Below, one piece after another: positions 27,993-36,292 of a stretch of DNA of 64,000 bases. How positions within the stretch are numbered: position 1 is the first letter of the stretch; every line of letters starts with the position of its first letter. Source of the DNA: Roseibium sp. TrichSKD4 (GTDB lineage Bacteria; Pseudomonadota; Alphaproteobacteria; Rhizobiales; Stappiaceae). The notes under the pieces are model-generated. The model did not search any database. It was not told where the DNA came from and saw only the letters and a list, made by a program, of their open reading frames with translations. The position numbers were made by a program, and so were the translations under genes. Location of the stretch: contig NZ_GL476315.1 of the NCBI RefSeq assembly GCF_000148725.1, positions 1 to 64,000 on the forward strand. The letters run 5' to 3'.

Positions 27993-28904
27993 ATGGATCA
28001 GATAACCGGCATGCGATGTTTCATTCAGGTTGTCGATCAAAAGGGCTTTTCTGCTGCAGCCCGAGAGATGGAGCGTTCCAAGGCCTTGGTCTCCAAGTAT
28101 GTTGGGGAACTAGAGGACGAATTGGGTGCGAGGCTTTTGAACAGAACCACCCGTCAGGTTTCTCTGACGGAGGTAGGGCATGCTTACTACAAAGAGGCGT
28201 TAGAGATACTCCAGCGGCTTGATGATCTTCAGGCATCAGTGCGGTCGTCGCATCAGGCCGTGCGGGGTCGGTTGCGAATTGCCGCCCCGAGATCCATGGG
28301 CGATGACCTCATCAATCAGGCGGTTATGGATTTCTTGACCCAAAACCCGGATGTGACCGTTGACCTGCGTCTTGAGGATCGTTTTGTCGATTTGGTCGAA
28401 GAGGGGTTCGATCTTGCCGTTCGGGTGACTGAACTGGCTGATTCCAGCCTGATCGCCCGGCGAATAGCTCCGTTTCGGACCGTTGTTTGTGCGACGCCGG
28501 AGGTTGTCGACAAGCATGGCGTCCCGAGTGTTCCAGCCGATCTGGCCTCGCGACCGTGTATTATCGATACCAATTATCGCTACAAGCAGAACTGGGCGTT
28601 TTCGCAAAATGGCGAACGAACGTCCGTAAGCGTGAACGGTCCAATAGAAGTCAACAGCGCATCGGCGGCCAGAAGTGCGGCTCTCAGCCATCTCGGATAC
28701 CTTCGAACTCCATTGATTTTTGTTTCCAATGAAGTTGCAGCTGGAAAGCTGTTACTGCTGCTGGAAGACTATGAGCAGTCAATGCCTGGCATTTACGCCG
28801 TTTACCCGCACCGCCGCCATTTGACAGGCAAGGTGAGGGCTTTTGTTGATTTTCTGGTGAAGTGGTTCGCCGACAGAAACTATGACCCGCAAGACGGGCG
28901 ATAG
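27993..28904 (+). CDS. LysR-family transcriptional regulator
   Basis: LysR protein of 303 residues. The helix-turn-helix is at about residues 18-37 (FSAAAREMERSKALVSKYVG), followed by LGARLLNRTTRQVSLTEVG, the family hallmark. The effector-binding half starts near residue 90. It resembles the CrgA/AaeR subgroup. There is no divergent gene, so its target is not obvious; the upstream GGT-like gene is on the same strand 46 bp away. A hairpin at 28953 follows its stop. Confidence 0.9.
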   Translation: MDQITGMRCFIQVVDQKGFSAAAREMERSKALVSKYVGELEDELGARLLNRTTRQVSLTEVGHAYYKEALEILQRLDDLQASVRSSHQAVRGRLRIAAPRSMGDDLINQAVMDFLTQNPDVTVDLRLEDRFVDLVEEGFDLAVRVTELADSSLIARRIAPFRTVVCATPEVVDKHGVPSVPADLASRPCIIDTNYRYKQNWAFSQNGERTSVSVNGPIEVNSASAARSAALSHLGYLRTPLIFVSNEVAAGKLLLLLEDYEQSMPGIYAVYPHRRHLTGKVRAFVDFLVKWFADRNYDPQDGR

Positions 28905-28952
28905 CTGCAATTGGGTATGGGATGGGGCCAACGGATAGTAGGGCGGCGGAAT

Positions 28953-28980
28953 GTGTGGGACGCCCGTCGACGTCCCACAC
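28953..28980. terminator. Inverted-repeat hairpin after LysR
   Basis: GTGTGGGACG (28953-28962) pairs exactly with CGTCCCACAC (28971-28980) over an 8-base loop. It lies 48 bp after the LysR stop and 10 bp beyond the stop of the minus-strand small ORF, so it could terminate either. There is no run of T on either side, so termination is uncertain. Confidence 0.45.
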
Positions 28981-28989
28981 GTTTCGCGG

Positions 28990-29118
28990 TCAATAGGCGA
29001 TGGAGCCGGTGTGGGAGGAGGTCACCGACGTCTGCCTGTTGCCTGTGCGCTTCTCAAGGAGCGCTTCAAGCTGTGACAGCGAAGAAACAGGTCGATATTC
29101 ATCCAGCGACTTGATCAT
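28990..29118 (-). CDS. Small ORF, 42 residues, unrecognised
   Basis: Reading on the minus strand gives MIKSLDEYRPVSSLSQLEAL and continues to a Ser/Thr-rich end, GSIAY. Codon use has many G or C third bases, as expected for a gene of this genome. No strong ribosome-binding site is seen (AATAAAAA precedes the ATG), and the function is unknown. A hairpin (28953-28980) lies just after its stop. It could be a small stand-alone protein or a remnant of a longer gene. Confidence 0.35.
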   Translation of the reverse strand: MIKSLDEYRPVSSLSQLEALLEKRTGNRQTSVTSSHTGSIAY

Positions 29119-29343
29119 TTTTTATTGCTGGATGAGAGGGGGCACCTCTCAAAGATGAACTACCTGACTTCCTTCACCCGCGTCTGATTACGCAGGTCGA
29201 TGGGGCAGCGGTGCAATTGTCTGAACTGCGGTGCTTTGAAGGAACCCTCTCCAACTCTCACTGGATTGATGCTAGTAGAAAGTATTGTTCGTTTCAGCTA
29301 CGAATTTCTGCTATTTTCGTCAAACTCGCGTCAAATGTGATGC

Positions 29344-29349
29344 TTATTG
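29344..29349. repeat. Target-site duplication, left
   Basis: TTATTG directly left of the IS end; the same six bases follow the right end at 30831-30836. The true duplication could be slightly longer because neighbouring bases also match. Confidence 0.6.
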
Positions 29350-29364
29350 GTTCGCGCTGAAAAA
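29350..29364 (+). repeat. IS terminal inverted repeat, left
   Basis: GTTCGCGCTGAAAAA matches the reverse complement of the right end (30816-30830) at 12 of 15 positions. It starts directly after the TTATTG duplication. Confidence 0.65.
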
Positions 29365-29462
29365 CCCCTTAACTGATTGAAGAGTATGGATACCCATTGG
29401 GTTTTGGATGTGTGAATATGCCGGTTAGTTGATCCGAAGCACGCATTTTCTGGCATATTCTC

Positions 29463-30812
29463 ATGAGACCTTCAAAACGCAACAAACGGTGTGGCGATCT
29501 GTTCAAGGAACGCCTGGCCGCAATCATCGATATGAACCATTCGTTGGTGCGGCTGTCTGGTCTGATGCCTTGGGATGAATTTGATGCGGAGTTCGGCAGG
29601 CATTATCGCCCCTTGGGACGACCGGCCAAACCAACGCGTCTGATGGCCGGGCTGCACTTTCTCAAGCACATGTACGATCTTTCCGATGAAGAGACGGTTG
29701 AGCGTTGGGTTGAAAACCCCTACTGGCAGTCTTTCTGCGGTTTTGAGTTTTTCCAGCACCAATTCCCCATTGATCCCTCAACCATGACCCGCTGGCGCAA
29801 ACGGATTGGTCCTGAGGGAATGGAAAAGCTTCTTTCTGCTACGGTAGGTGTTGCGATTGAGAGCGGGACGATCAAGAAGAGCAGCCTTGAGCGGGTCTTG
29901 GTTGATACGACCGTTCAACCCAAAGCCATTGCCCATCCCACCGATAGCCGTCTTTATCACAAGGCCTTGCAGCTTCTGGTGCGCCAGGCCAAGAGGGCCG
30001 GCATCATCTTGCGTCGCAGCCATACCAGAGTTGCCAAAAAGGCGGCCTTGATGGCGGGCCGTTATGCCCATGCCAAACAGTTCAAGCGGATGCGCCGGGA
30101 ACTCAAAAAGCTGAAGACCTATCTGGGCCGGGTCTATCGCGACATCTCCCGCAAGATCGCAGGCAACGAAGGTCTTGAGCACCGGTTCTCCCGTCTGCTG
30201 GGACTGGTGGAGCGGCTTCTGGCCCAGACCCCCAAGGACAAAAACAAGATTTATTCCATGCATGCGCCGGAAGTGGCCTGTATTGCCAAGGGCAAGGCGC
30301 GAACACCTTACGAGTTCGGGGCCAAGGTTGGCATTGCCACGACCAATCGGGAAGGATTGGTTCTTGCGGCGAGGGCTTTTGAGGGCAATCCCTATGATGG
30401 GCACACCTTGAATGACACCATCAGTCAGGCTGAGAAAGTCTGCGGCACCAAAGCTGAGCGTGTCTATGTGGACCGTGGCTATCGGGGGCATGATTATGAG
30501 GGCGACGCCAAGGTCATGATCTCCGGCCAGAAGCGCGGGCTGACGGCACAGATGAAGCGTGAGCTGAAACGACGATCAGCGATCGAGGCCACCATCGGCC
30601 ACATGAAAACAGATGGACGACTTGACCGGAACTTCCTCAATGGCAAAAATGGCGATGCCATCAACGCCCTGCTGGCCGCAGCCGGTCATAACCTGCGTCT
30701 GATCCTCAATGCACTGATCATTTTGCTGCTCTGGATCACAAACCCCATCCCCAAACCGGTCAAATCGAATATTTGCGTATTGCTTCGGCCACGCGCAACA
30801 TCAATGGCTTAG
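29463..30812 (+). CDS. IS5-family transposase
   Basis: DDE transposase of 449 residues with a DUF772-type N-terminal domain (LSDEETVERWVENPYWQSF). The catalytic acids are plausibly Asp in RVLVDTTVQPKAIAHPTDSR, Asp in VYVDRGYRGHDY and Glu in RRSAIEATIGHMKTDGR. The frame is uninterrupted. It starts with ATG 29463 inside the IS and stops 18 bp before its right end. A basic stretch (about residues 190-230) fits DNA binding. Confidence 0.9.
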   Translation: MRPSKRNKRCGDLFKERLAAIIDMNHSLVRLSGLMPWDEFDAEFGRHYRPLGRPAKPTRLMAGLHFLKHMYDLSDEETVERWVENPYWQSFCGFEFFQHQFPIDPSTMTRWRKRIGPEGMEKLLSATVGVAIESGTIKKSSLERVLVDTTVQPKAIAHPTDSRLYHKALQLLVRQAKRAGIILRRSHTRVAKKAALMAGRYAHAKQFKRMRRELKKLKTYLGRVYRDISRKIAGNEGLEHRFSRLLGLVERLLAQTPKDKNKIYSMHAPEVACIAKGKARTPYEFGAKVGIATTNREGLVLAARAFEGNPYDGHTLNDTISQAEKVCGTKAERVYVDRGYRGHDYEGDAKVMISGQKRGLTAQMKRELKRRSAIEATIGHMKTDGRLDRNFLNGKNGDAINALLAAAGHNLRLILNALIILLLWITNPIPKPVKSNICVLLRPRATSMA

Positions 30813-30815
30813 ACG

Positions 30816-30830
30816 TTGTTCAGGGCGGAC
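30816..30830 (-). repeat. IS terminal inverted repeat, right
   Basis: TTGTTCAGGGCGGAC; its reverse complement matches the left end (29350-29364) at 12 of 15 positions. The transposase stop lies just inside it. Confidence 0.65.
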
Positions 30831-30836
30831 TTATTG
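30831..30836. repeat. Target-site duplication, right
   Basis: TTATTG directly right of the IS end, equal to 29344-29349. Confidence 0.6.
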
Positions 30837-30950
30837 GCGTCATGCATGGATCAGAACTTTAGTCCGTTGAGGGGCAGTCGTAGCGATTTAGTTTTGTGGT
30901 TGGGCTGTTGGGCGCTTGATGCAAGCGGATTGTTGCTAATTGGAGGGGAA

Positions 30951-31772
30951 ATGGGGATCGATTCGGAGGATATTCGGTCGATATTTGGCCGAAATCTGCG
31001 AAAACTGGTTAACGGGGATATACCGGTTACCGAGATTGCGCGGAATGTGGGTATCAACCGGACACAGCTGAACCGTTACATCTACGGCGAGGCATTTCCG
31101 CGTCCGGATGTCCTTCATCGTATATGTTCTTATTTCGGTGTTGATGCGCGAATCTTGACGCAATGCCTGGAGGACATTGAAGCTGAACAGCGTCAGAGTG
31201 TTTCAGGCGGCGGCCCGATTCGCACGCTCGACTTTGAGCCGGTGTCAGAAAACGTTTTTCCGGATGGTTTCTATATTGAGTGGAAGCAGTCTTGGATCTA
31301 CGCCAACATGTTTACAAAACACCTTTTGCAGACCTCCACAAACGATGGAACCCGCGTAACGCGCATTCGGGCCCCGGCTGGATTTCGTCCTGATCTAAAA
31401 GGCGCGAGGTATCAGCTTCCTCTCATTGATTATCATGGAATCGCGGTCAACCAATCAGATGGTTTTGCGATTTTTGATCAAGGACGTGGAACGCATGGCG
31501 TCGCCATGACGGCGTTTCGAAAAGGCTTCATGAATGTGGAGAACGTCTTCCCGGGGTACAAACTGAGTGCTGTTGTTTTTAATCGCCAACGGCATCACTT
31601 CAAAGGTCCAACAATTCTGCAGTATATTGGCCGAAATCGCGCCGAAATTCTTAAAGTTGCTCGGAATTCGGTTTGGCTGACCGCTGATGAAATGCCGAAG
31701 GATATTCTATCTATAATTGAGCTTTTGGAGGAAGAAGACCGCGGCTTACTTCCTGTCCCGACTTCTTTTTAA
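30951..31772 (+). CDS. HTH protein with unknown C-terminal domain (paralogue A)
   Basis: Putative DNA-binding regulator of 273 residues. An XRE/Cro-like helix-turn-helix lies at about 10-65: FGRNLRKLVNG, IARNVGINRTQLNRYIYGE, PRPDVLHRIC. The C-terminal part (about 95-260) is an uncharacterised domain with PDGFYIEWKQSW, DYHGIAVNQSDGFAIFDQGR, GYKLSAVVFN and HHFKGPTIL. It is clearly homologous over its length to the next gene at 32271. The start at 30951 is set by TGGAGGGGAA; longer in-frame starts reach into the IS. It is probably a ligand-responsive repressor, by inference. It lies 120 bp downstream of an IS. Confidence 0.8.
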   Translation: MGIDSEDIRSIFGRNLRKLVNGDIPVTEIARNVGINRTQLNRYIYGEAFPRPDVLHRICSYFGVDARILTQCLEDIEAEQRQSVSGGGPIRTLDFEPVSENVFPDGFYIEWKQSWIYANMFTKHLLQTSTNDGTRVTRIRAPAGFRPDLKGARYQLPLIDYHGIAVNQSDGFAIFDQGRGTHGVAMTAFRKGFMNVENVFPGYKLSAVVFNRQRHHFKGPTILQYIGRNRAEILKVARNSVWLTADEMPKDILSIIELLEEEDRGLLPVPTSF

Positions 31773-32102
31773 ATTTTGATCCTTTTGGTTGAAGGTATAT
31801 GTGGAGCGATGTTGTATAAATATTGTTTCTACGAGCTGTGAATAAGGCGGATTTTTGATGGCGAGTATTAAAAGAAATTAAAAAATATACACATGTAAGC
31901 GGTTTGTATATTCGTGAATAATAAATATTATAATCGAAATTAATTTGCTCTTTACATTTGTTTGATTGATTTATTCGATGTTTTCTATCTTTAATAGTTC
32001 TAATTCCAGTCCATGGCGATTAATTCAGATGATAAGCGTAAGGAGTAAACTCTTTTTATGGAAATTTGACTATGCTTAGCGTCACGAAATACGAATTGTA
32101 GT

Positions 32103-32116
32103 CAAATTTAAATTTT
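32103..32116. promoter_or_regulatory. AT-rich palindromic repeat, copy 1
   Basis: CAAATTTAAATTTT contains the palindrome AAATTTAAATTT and lies 26 bp (centre to centre) from copy 2. It may be an operator for the flanking HTH proteins. Confidence 0.4.
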
Positions 32117-32128
32117 ACCTGCTTGTAG

Positions 32129-32142
32129 CAAATTTAAATTTG
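32129..32142. promoter_or_regulatory. AT-rich palindromic repeat, copy 2
   Basis: CAAATTTAAATTTG is a perfect 14-bp palindrome about 130 bp upstream of the second HTH gene. It repeats copy 1 at a spacing of 26 bp, about two and a half helical turns. Confidence 0.45.
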
Positions 32143-32270
32143 ATATGAAAGCTATTCGGATCGTTTAAGTATTCATGTTGCTGAATATTACTATGAATTA
32201 CTATTTGATATTTTATGCAAAACTATGCTTACTTTAGTGAAAATATATGCGTGATTTGATTGGGGGGCGA

Positions 32271-33077
32271 ATGGCCGTTGTGGCTGCCGACATTCACGCT
32301 ATCTTTGGTCGTAATCTAAGACGATTAATTGGTAGTGGCACGTCGGTGTCTGAAGTTGCTCGGGATATCGGTATTAACCGAACACAGCTGAGCCGATATC
32401 TATACGGGGAAGCCTTTCCGCGGCCGGATGTTTTGCATCGAATTTGTGTCCATTTCGATGTAGATGCCCGCATCTTGACCGAGCCGTTGGAAAATACAGC
32501 TCAGGCCGACGAGCATCCAACGGAAGGCTTACATCCGTTTTCCGATCTAACTTTTGATCCTGTGAGTTCAACACTTCTTCCGGATGGTTTCTACAACGAG
32601 TGGAAAACATCCTGGACGCTTGAGGGATATTACACGAAGCAAATTCTAATGGTGCATACCCAGAACGGTGTTCGGAAGGTGAAAGTAAAGCACCATGAGA
32701 AACTTAAAAATGATCCCACAGGTCCAAGGTATGAGCTGCCCGTTGTTGAACATCACGGTGTAGCCATTGCTCAGCCGGATGGATTTGCGTTGATTGATCA
32801 AGGGCGAGGCTTGCCAGGCATAGCTATGGCGGTGTTCCGGCACGGGTTTTTGGATAGCGAGTTTCTGTACCCCGGCTACAAACTGAGTGCCCTCGTGTTC
32901 AATCGCACGCGCCATCACTTCAAAGGCCCGACGATCCTTGAGCGTATCCAGCAAACTCCAAGTTCTGTCTTAAGGCATGCAAGGAGTCCGGTCTGGTATG
33001 TCTTTGGCGACTTGCCACCAGATATCAGAATGGCGTTTCAGGTTCTTCGATCCGAAGACGGGGTGGTTGCGCCTTGA
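32271..33077 (+). CDS. HTH protein with unknown C-terminal domain (paralogue B)
   Basis: Second copy of the regulator at 30951, 268 residues. The helix-turn-helix half is nearly identical in pattern (FGRNLRRLIG, IARDIGINRTQLSRYLYGE-like region, PRPDVLHRIC), and the same C-terminal motifs appear: PDGFYNEWKTSW, EHHGVAIAQPDGFALIDQGR, GYKLSALVFN, HHFKGPTIL. ATG 32271 has GGGGGG 3 bp upstream. Conservation of the C-terminal part suggests it binds a ligand or partner. No direct partner gene is adjacent; leucine dehydrogenase is convergent. The role is unknown. Confidence 0.8.
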   Translation: MAVVAADIHAIFGRNLRRLIGSGTSVSEVARDIGINRTQLSRYLYGEAFPRPDVLHRICVHFDVDARILTEPLENTAQADEHPTEGLHPFSDLTFDPVSSTLLPDGFYNEWKTSWTLEGYYTKQILMVHTQNGVRKVKVKHHEKLKNDPTGPRYELPVVEHHGVAIAQPDGFALIDQGRGLPGIAMAVFRHGFLDSEFLYPGYKLSALVFNRTRHHFKGPTILERIQQTPSSVLRHARSPVWYVFGDLPPDIRMAFQVLRSEDGVVAP

Positions 33078-33097
33078 GTCGAAATAGGAATGGTTGA

Positions 33098-33119
33098 CGC
33101 GGCAAATTGAATTGCCGCG
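33098..33119. terminator. Bidirectional hairpin between HTH paralogue B and leucine dehydrogenase
   Basis: CGCGGCAA (33098-33105) pairs exactly with TTGCCGCG (33112-33119) over a six-base loop. It lies 21 bp after the HTH stop and 14 bp beyond the end of the convergent dehydrogenase gene. The T run is weak in both directions. Confidence 0.5.
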
Positions 33120-33132
33120 CTGCGGTCCGGTG

Positions 33133-34197
33133 TTAGTGCCCTTGGAGACGTTCAAGCGCCAATTGATCTGCAATGACCTCTGGGCCGAGGTTCTGATTAT
33201 GATTTCGCTGGAAGATCTGAGTGAGCGTATCTCCGATCGCGATGGTCTTCTTTCGAACATCGGTGTCGTCTGACCCCGGAGTTGCCAAGGCAATCGAGAT
33301 CACGCCGCCGGCATTGATGACGTAGTCTGGCGCATAGAGAATCCCCCGTTTGTGGAGCTCGGTTCCGTCTTCCGGGGTTTTTAGCTGATTGTTCGCGGCA
33401 CCTGCCACGATTTTTGCCTTGATTTGAGGGATCGTGTCGCAGTTTAGCCCGGCGCCTAAAGCGCAGGGGGCAAAAATGTCGACTTCCGCTGCATATGCTT
33501 TATCTGGTTCGACTGCGGTGGCCGAAAATTCTTCTACAGCCCGTCTAACGTTGGCGTCATTGATGTCTGAGACGACCAATTTTGCGCCTGCTTGGTGGAG
33601 TTGGCGAGCCAAATCGTAACCGACGTGCCCCAGCCCTTGGACTGATACAGTCTTGCCAGTCAAATCTGGGGACCCGAAAACAGTCGCTGCTGCGGCCTGA
33701 ATTCCGGAGAATACGCCCAGGGCGGTGTAGGGAGATGGGTCTCCAAGGCCTGTCGCCTTGGTGCCGCGCACATGGGTCGTAGATTTCGCGACTTCTTCCA
33801 TGTCGTCAGGAGAAACGCCGACGTCTTCTGCAGTGATGTATGTGCCGCTTAGCCGGTCCACGTGCTTGCCAAAAGCCTGCATCAAACTGGTTGTTTTGTC
33901 CTTCCTCGGGTCTGCGATAATCACTGCCTTGCCGCCTCCGAGAGGAAGCCCGGCAACCGCGTTCTTGTAGGTCATTCCGCGGGACAGACGTAGGGCATCC
34001 GTCAGTGCCTCTTCAGGACTTGCATACGGCCATACGCGGCAGCCGCCCAGTGCAGGCCCGAGCGTTGTGTCATGAACTGCGATAATGGCGAAGAGGCCAG
34101 ACTTCTTGTCCCGTACAAACACGACGTTCTCATGGTCGTCGAATTCGGTGTGGTTGAAGACGGCGCTGGTTGCGACTGAAGGTGTGATGGCGTTCAT
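33133..34197 (-). CDS. Leu/Phe/Val/Glu dehydrogenase family protein
   Basis: Amino-acid dehydrogenase of 354 residues, the usual length for leucine or phenylalanine dehydrogenases, which deaminate an amino acid to a 2-oxoacid with NAD. The substrate motif is GPALGGCRVWPY, the catalytic Lys lies in LPLGGGKAVI, and the Asp in AEDVGVSPDDM. The Rossmann loop is VQGLGHVGYDLARQL. Specificity is not certain; leucine or valine is most likely. It is a single gene, divergent from the NicO-type transporter. Confidence 0.9.
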   Translation of the reverse strand: MNAITPSVATSAVFNHTEFDDHENVVFVRDKKSGLFAIIAVHDTTLGPALGGCRVWPYASPEEALTDALRLSRGMTYKNAVAGLPLGGGKAVIIADPRKDKTTSLMQAFGKHVDRLSGTYITAEDVGVSPDDMEEVAKSTTHVRGTKATGLGDPSPYTALGVFSGIQAAAATVFGSPDLTGKTVSVQGLGHVGYDLARQLHQAGAKLVVSDINDANVRRAVEEFSATAVEPDKAYAAEVDIFAPCALGAGLNCDTIPQIKAKIVAGAANNQLKTPEDGTELHKRGILYAPDYVINAGGVISIALATPGSDDTDVRKKTIAIGDTLTQIFQRNHNQNLGPEVIADQLALERLQGH

Positions 34198-34429
34198 TTC
34201 TGAACCTCTGGAAGCATGTTTCTTTGAGGATCAATATGTCGCAGTTTTTCGGAAAAACGTTGCTTCTTTTCCGTTTATTCAGCTCAGTTGAGGATGTTTC
34301 TTTCGATTGTTTTCTCTTGGGAGTGATAATTTTTCAATCAATTCTGTGCGCCGCGTCACTGGGGACTTGATCTGGCCATGTTATGTTGTCACATCCTGTT
34401 CCATCATACCTTCCACCGTCGGCAGATAT

Positions 34430-36280
34430 ATGCGCGAAACGATTTTGAAACGGACCGGGCAGCGTGCTGCATCGCTTGCCTTACTGACTTGTTCCTTGCT
34501 TTTGTATGCATTGCACGCAGCTCTGGCGCATCCGCACATTTTCGTTGAGGCCAGATCTTCTCTTGTCCTAAATGATAATCAGGAAGTTGTGGCGGTCCGG
34601 CATGTGTTTAGGTTTGACGATGCCTATAGTGCATTCGCTGTGCAGGGGTTCGACCGCGATCAGGACGGTGTCTATTCACGGGCTGAGCTAAGCGAACTTG
34701 CCGATGTTAATGTCGAGAGTATGGCCGACTTCGGCTTCTTCACCTTTGGTGACGACACGAAAGTGGAGTTGGATTTCAATACGCCAAAGGAATACTGGCT
34801 CGAACTTGCCACGGTGCCGTTGGATGATTATTGGGCAATCAAGCCTGAAGATATTGCGGCCATGCGGGAGGATGCGGAGCTGAATGGCGGCAGTGTTCCC
34901 GAGACGGTGGAATTGTTGGAGCTGCACTTCCTCCTACCACTCAAGGCACCGGCTTCTGTTTCGAACACAATTACCCTGGATGTTTACGACCCGACTTATT
35001 ACGTCGATTTTCGGTTTTCCCAACAACCTGCCGCGCTGAGTGTCGAGAACGCTGTTGGGGCCTGCAATATCCAACGTAAAGAACCGCCGCCGCTAGATGA
35101 TGCCACTGCATTTGCTCTTGCGCAAATCGGACCGGAGCAAAGGGAATTACCACCCGAGCTTCAATGGGCAGCGGACACGCAGATCAATCAGATGATTGTG
35201 AGCTGTGGCGATGGGCAAAACGACACACCCATCACTCCACAAATCGACGTCTCATCAGATCCTTTTAAGGTGGTTGAGGCCAAACCTGATGCCGGTGTGG
35301 CGCTCAACAAAGTGGCTGCGACTGAACCGAAGGTTCCGGAACCTAGCCTCTTTGCCTCCTTCTTTGGCAAGATCGCTATACTTCAAAAGGAGTTTTATCA
35401 GAAGCTGGTTGCAGCGCTTCGGGCATTTCAAAGCAACCCTAATGCGGGTTGGCTCTTGATCGCGCTCTCCTTTGGGTACGGCGTTCTTCACGCAGCAGGG
35501 CCGGGGCACGGCAAAGCGATCATCTCGTCCTACGTGCTTGCCAACCATGAGACCCTTAAAAAAGGCGTCTTCCTGTCTTTTATTTCGGCATTCGCGCAGG
35601 CTCTAACCGCAATTGTCTTGGTGTGCGGTGCAGCCGTTTTGTTCAAGATGACATCGGTTGCGATACAGGACACAGCGCGATGGTTTGAAGTCGGGTCTTA
35701 CGCCCTGGTAACGCTGCTTGGACTCTGGTTGCTTTGGCAAAAGGCAGTATCGCCCGCACTTGCGAAGATAACCAGAAAGCAAAGTGGGCACGGGCATCAC
35801 CACCATCATCATGATCACAGCCACAGCCATGATCATGCGCATCATCATCATGAGGGTCACCATAGCCATGACCACACGCACGACTTTGGGGATGATGGTG
35901 TTTGTTCCACATGCGGTCATGCACATGCGCCGACACCTGCAATGGTTCAAGGGGAGATGTCGATTGCGAAAATGGCGTCTGTCGTTCTAGCCGTCGGATT
36001 GCGCCCGTGCTCGGGAGCGCTTGTCGTCCTCGTATTTGCCTTGTCGCAAGGTATGATCTGGGCCGGGATTGGCGCGACCCTTGCGATGGCTGTTGGAACA
36101 GCTATCACGGTTTCAATTCTGGCTGGATTGGCTGTAGGGGCAAAGGGCTTTGCAGCGCGGCTGTTTGGCAAGGAAAGTTCGGCAACCGCCTATATTCTCA
36201 ACGGGATTGAAATTGCAGCTGCCTTGGTTGTTTTCCTACTCGGTGCGACACTTCTCACTGCGGCGATAGGGTGGGGATGA
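34430..36280 (+). CDS. Fused DUF1007-NicO nickel/cobalt efflux-type transporter
   Basis: Membrane protein of about 616 residues joining two normally separate parts. After a signal-like segment (about 12-34) comes a DUF1007 domain (HPHIFVEARSSLVLND, then FDRDQDGVYSRAEL), probably periplasmic, then a NicO/RcnA-like permease domain from about residue 345 (GYGVLHAAGPGHGKAIISSY, GLRPCSGALVVLVFALSQGM). A long cytoplasmic His-rich stretch (about residues 450-490) with GVCSTCGHAHAP should bind metal. Start 34430 is chosen for the signal segment; longer in-frame ATG starts are possible. It exports or handles Ni, Co or Zn by family knowledge. Confidence 0.87.
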   Translation: MRETILKRTGQRAASLALLTCSLLLYALHAALAHPHIFVEARSSLVLNDNQEVVAVRHVFRFDDAYSAFAVQGFDRDQDGVYSRAELSELADVNVESMADFGFFTFGDDTKVELDFNTPKEYWLELATVPLDDYWAIKPEDIAAMREDAELNGGSVPETVELLELHFLLPLKAPASVSNTITLDVYDPTYYVDFRFSQQPAALSVENAVGACNIQRKEPPPLDDATAFALAQIGPEQRELPPELQWAADTQINQMIVSCGDGQNDTPITPQIDVSSDPFKVVEAKPDAGVALNKVAATEPKVPEPSLFASFFGKIAILQKEFYQKLVAALRAFQSNPNAGWLLIALSFGYGVLHAAGPGHGKAIISSYVLANHETLKKGVFLSFISAFAQALTAIVLVCGAAVLFKMTSVAIQDTARWFEVGSYALVTLLGLWLLWQKAVSPALAKITRKQSGHGHHHHHHDHSHSHDHAHHHHEGHHSHDHTHDFGDDGVCSTCGHAHAPTPAMVQGEMSIAKMASVVLAVGLRPCSGALVVLVFALSQGMIWAGIGATLAMAVGTAITVSILAGLAVGAKGFAARLFGKESSATAYILNGIEIAAALVVFLLGATLLTAAIGWG

Positions 36281-36292
36281 CCACTGATTGGC

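Larger units (their letters stand above)
28905..29349. other. Gap between LysR and the IS element
   Basis: This 445-bp stretch holds a strong hairpin (28953-28980), the small minus-strand ORF described below (28990-29118) and a short GAGAGG/CCTCTC hairpin (29134-29150). Otherwise I see no gene. The last 6 bases (29344-29349, TTATTG) are one copy of the IS target duplication. Confidence 0.5.
29350..30830 (+). mobile_element. Complete IS5-type insertion sequence
   Basis: A 1481-bp element with one transposase gene, imperfect 15-bp inverted repeats at both ends (12 of 15 match) and flanking TTATTG direct copies. All parts needed for transposition look intact, so it may be recent and active. It entered the gap between LysR and the first HTH gene, with its right end 120 bp upstream of that gene. 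Confidence 0.75.
31773..32270. other. AT-rich intergenic stretch between the HTH paralogues
   Basis: Roughly 500 bp, markedly richer in A and T than the surrounding genes, with only very short reading frames. It contains two AAATTTAAATTT palindromes (32103 and 32129) and many TA-rich runs. It could be a regulatory region, a site for nucleoid proteins, or horizontally acquired DNA. No gene is supported. Confidence 0.6.

Noticed and set aside
29134-29150. Short GAGAGG/CCTCTC hairpin
   Set aside because: Six-base stem and no T run; could occur by chance.
30951-33077. Toxin-antitoxin or restriction pair
   Set aside because: Both genes are homologous regulators of equal size and neither shows nuclease or toxin motifs.
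34379-34393. Possible Zur- or NikR-like site (TGTTATGTTGTCACA)
   Set aside because: The arms match poorly and it lies within 60 bp of one gene only; not strong enough to call.
35790-35880. CAT/CAC-rich repeats in the NicO-type gene
   Set aside because: Same reason: His-rich coding sequence with no spacers of constant length.
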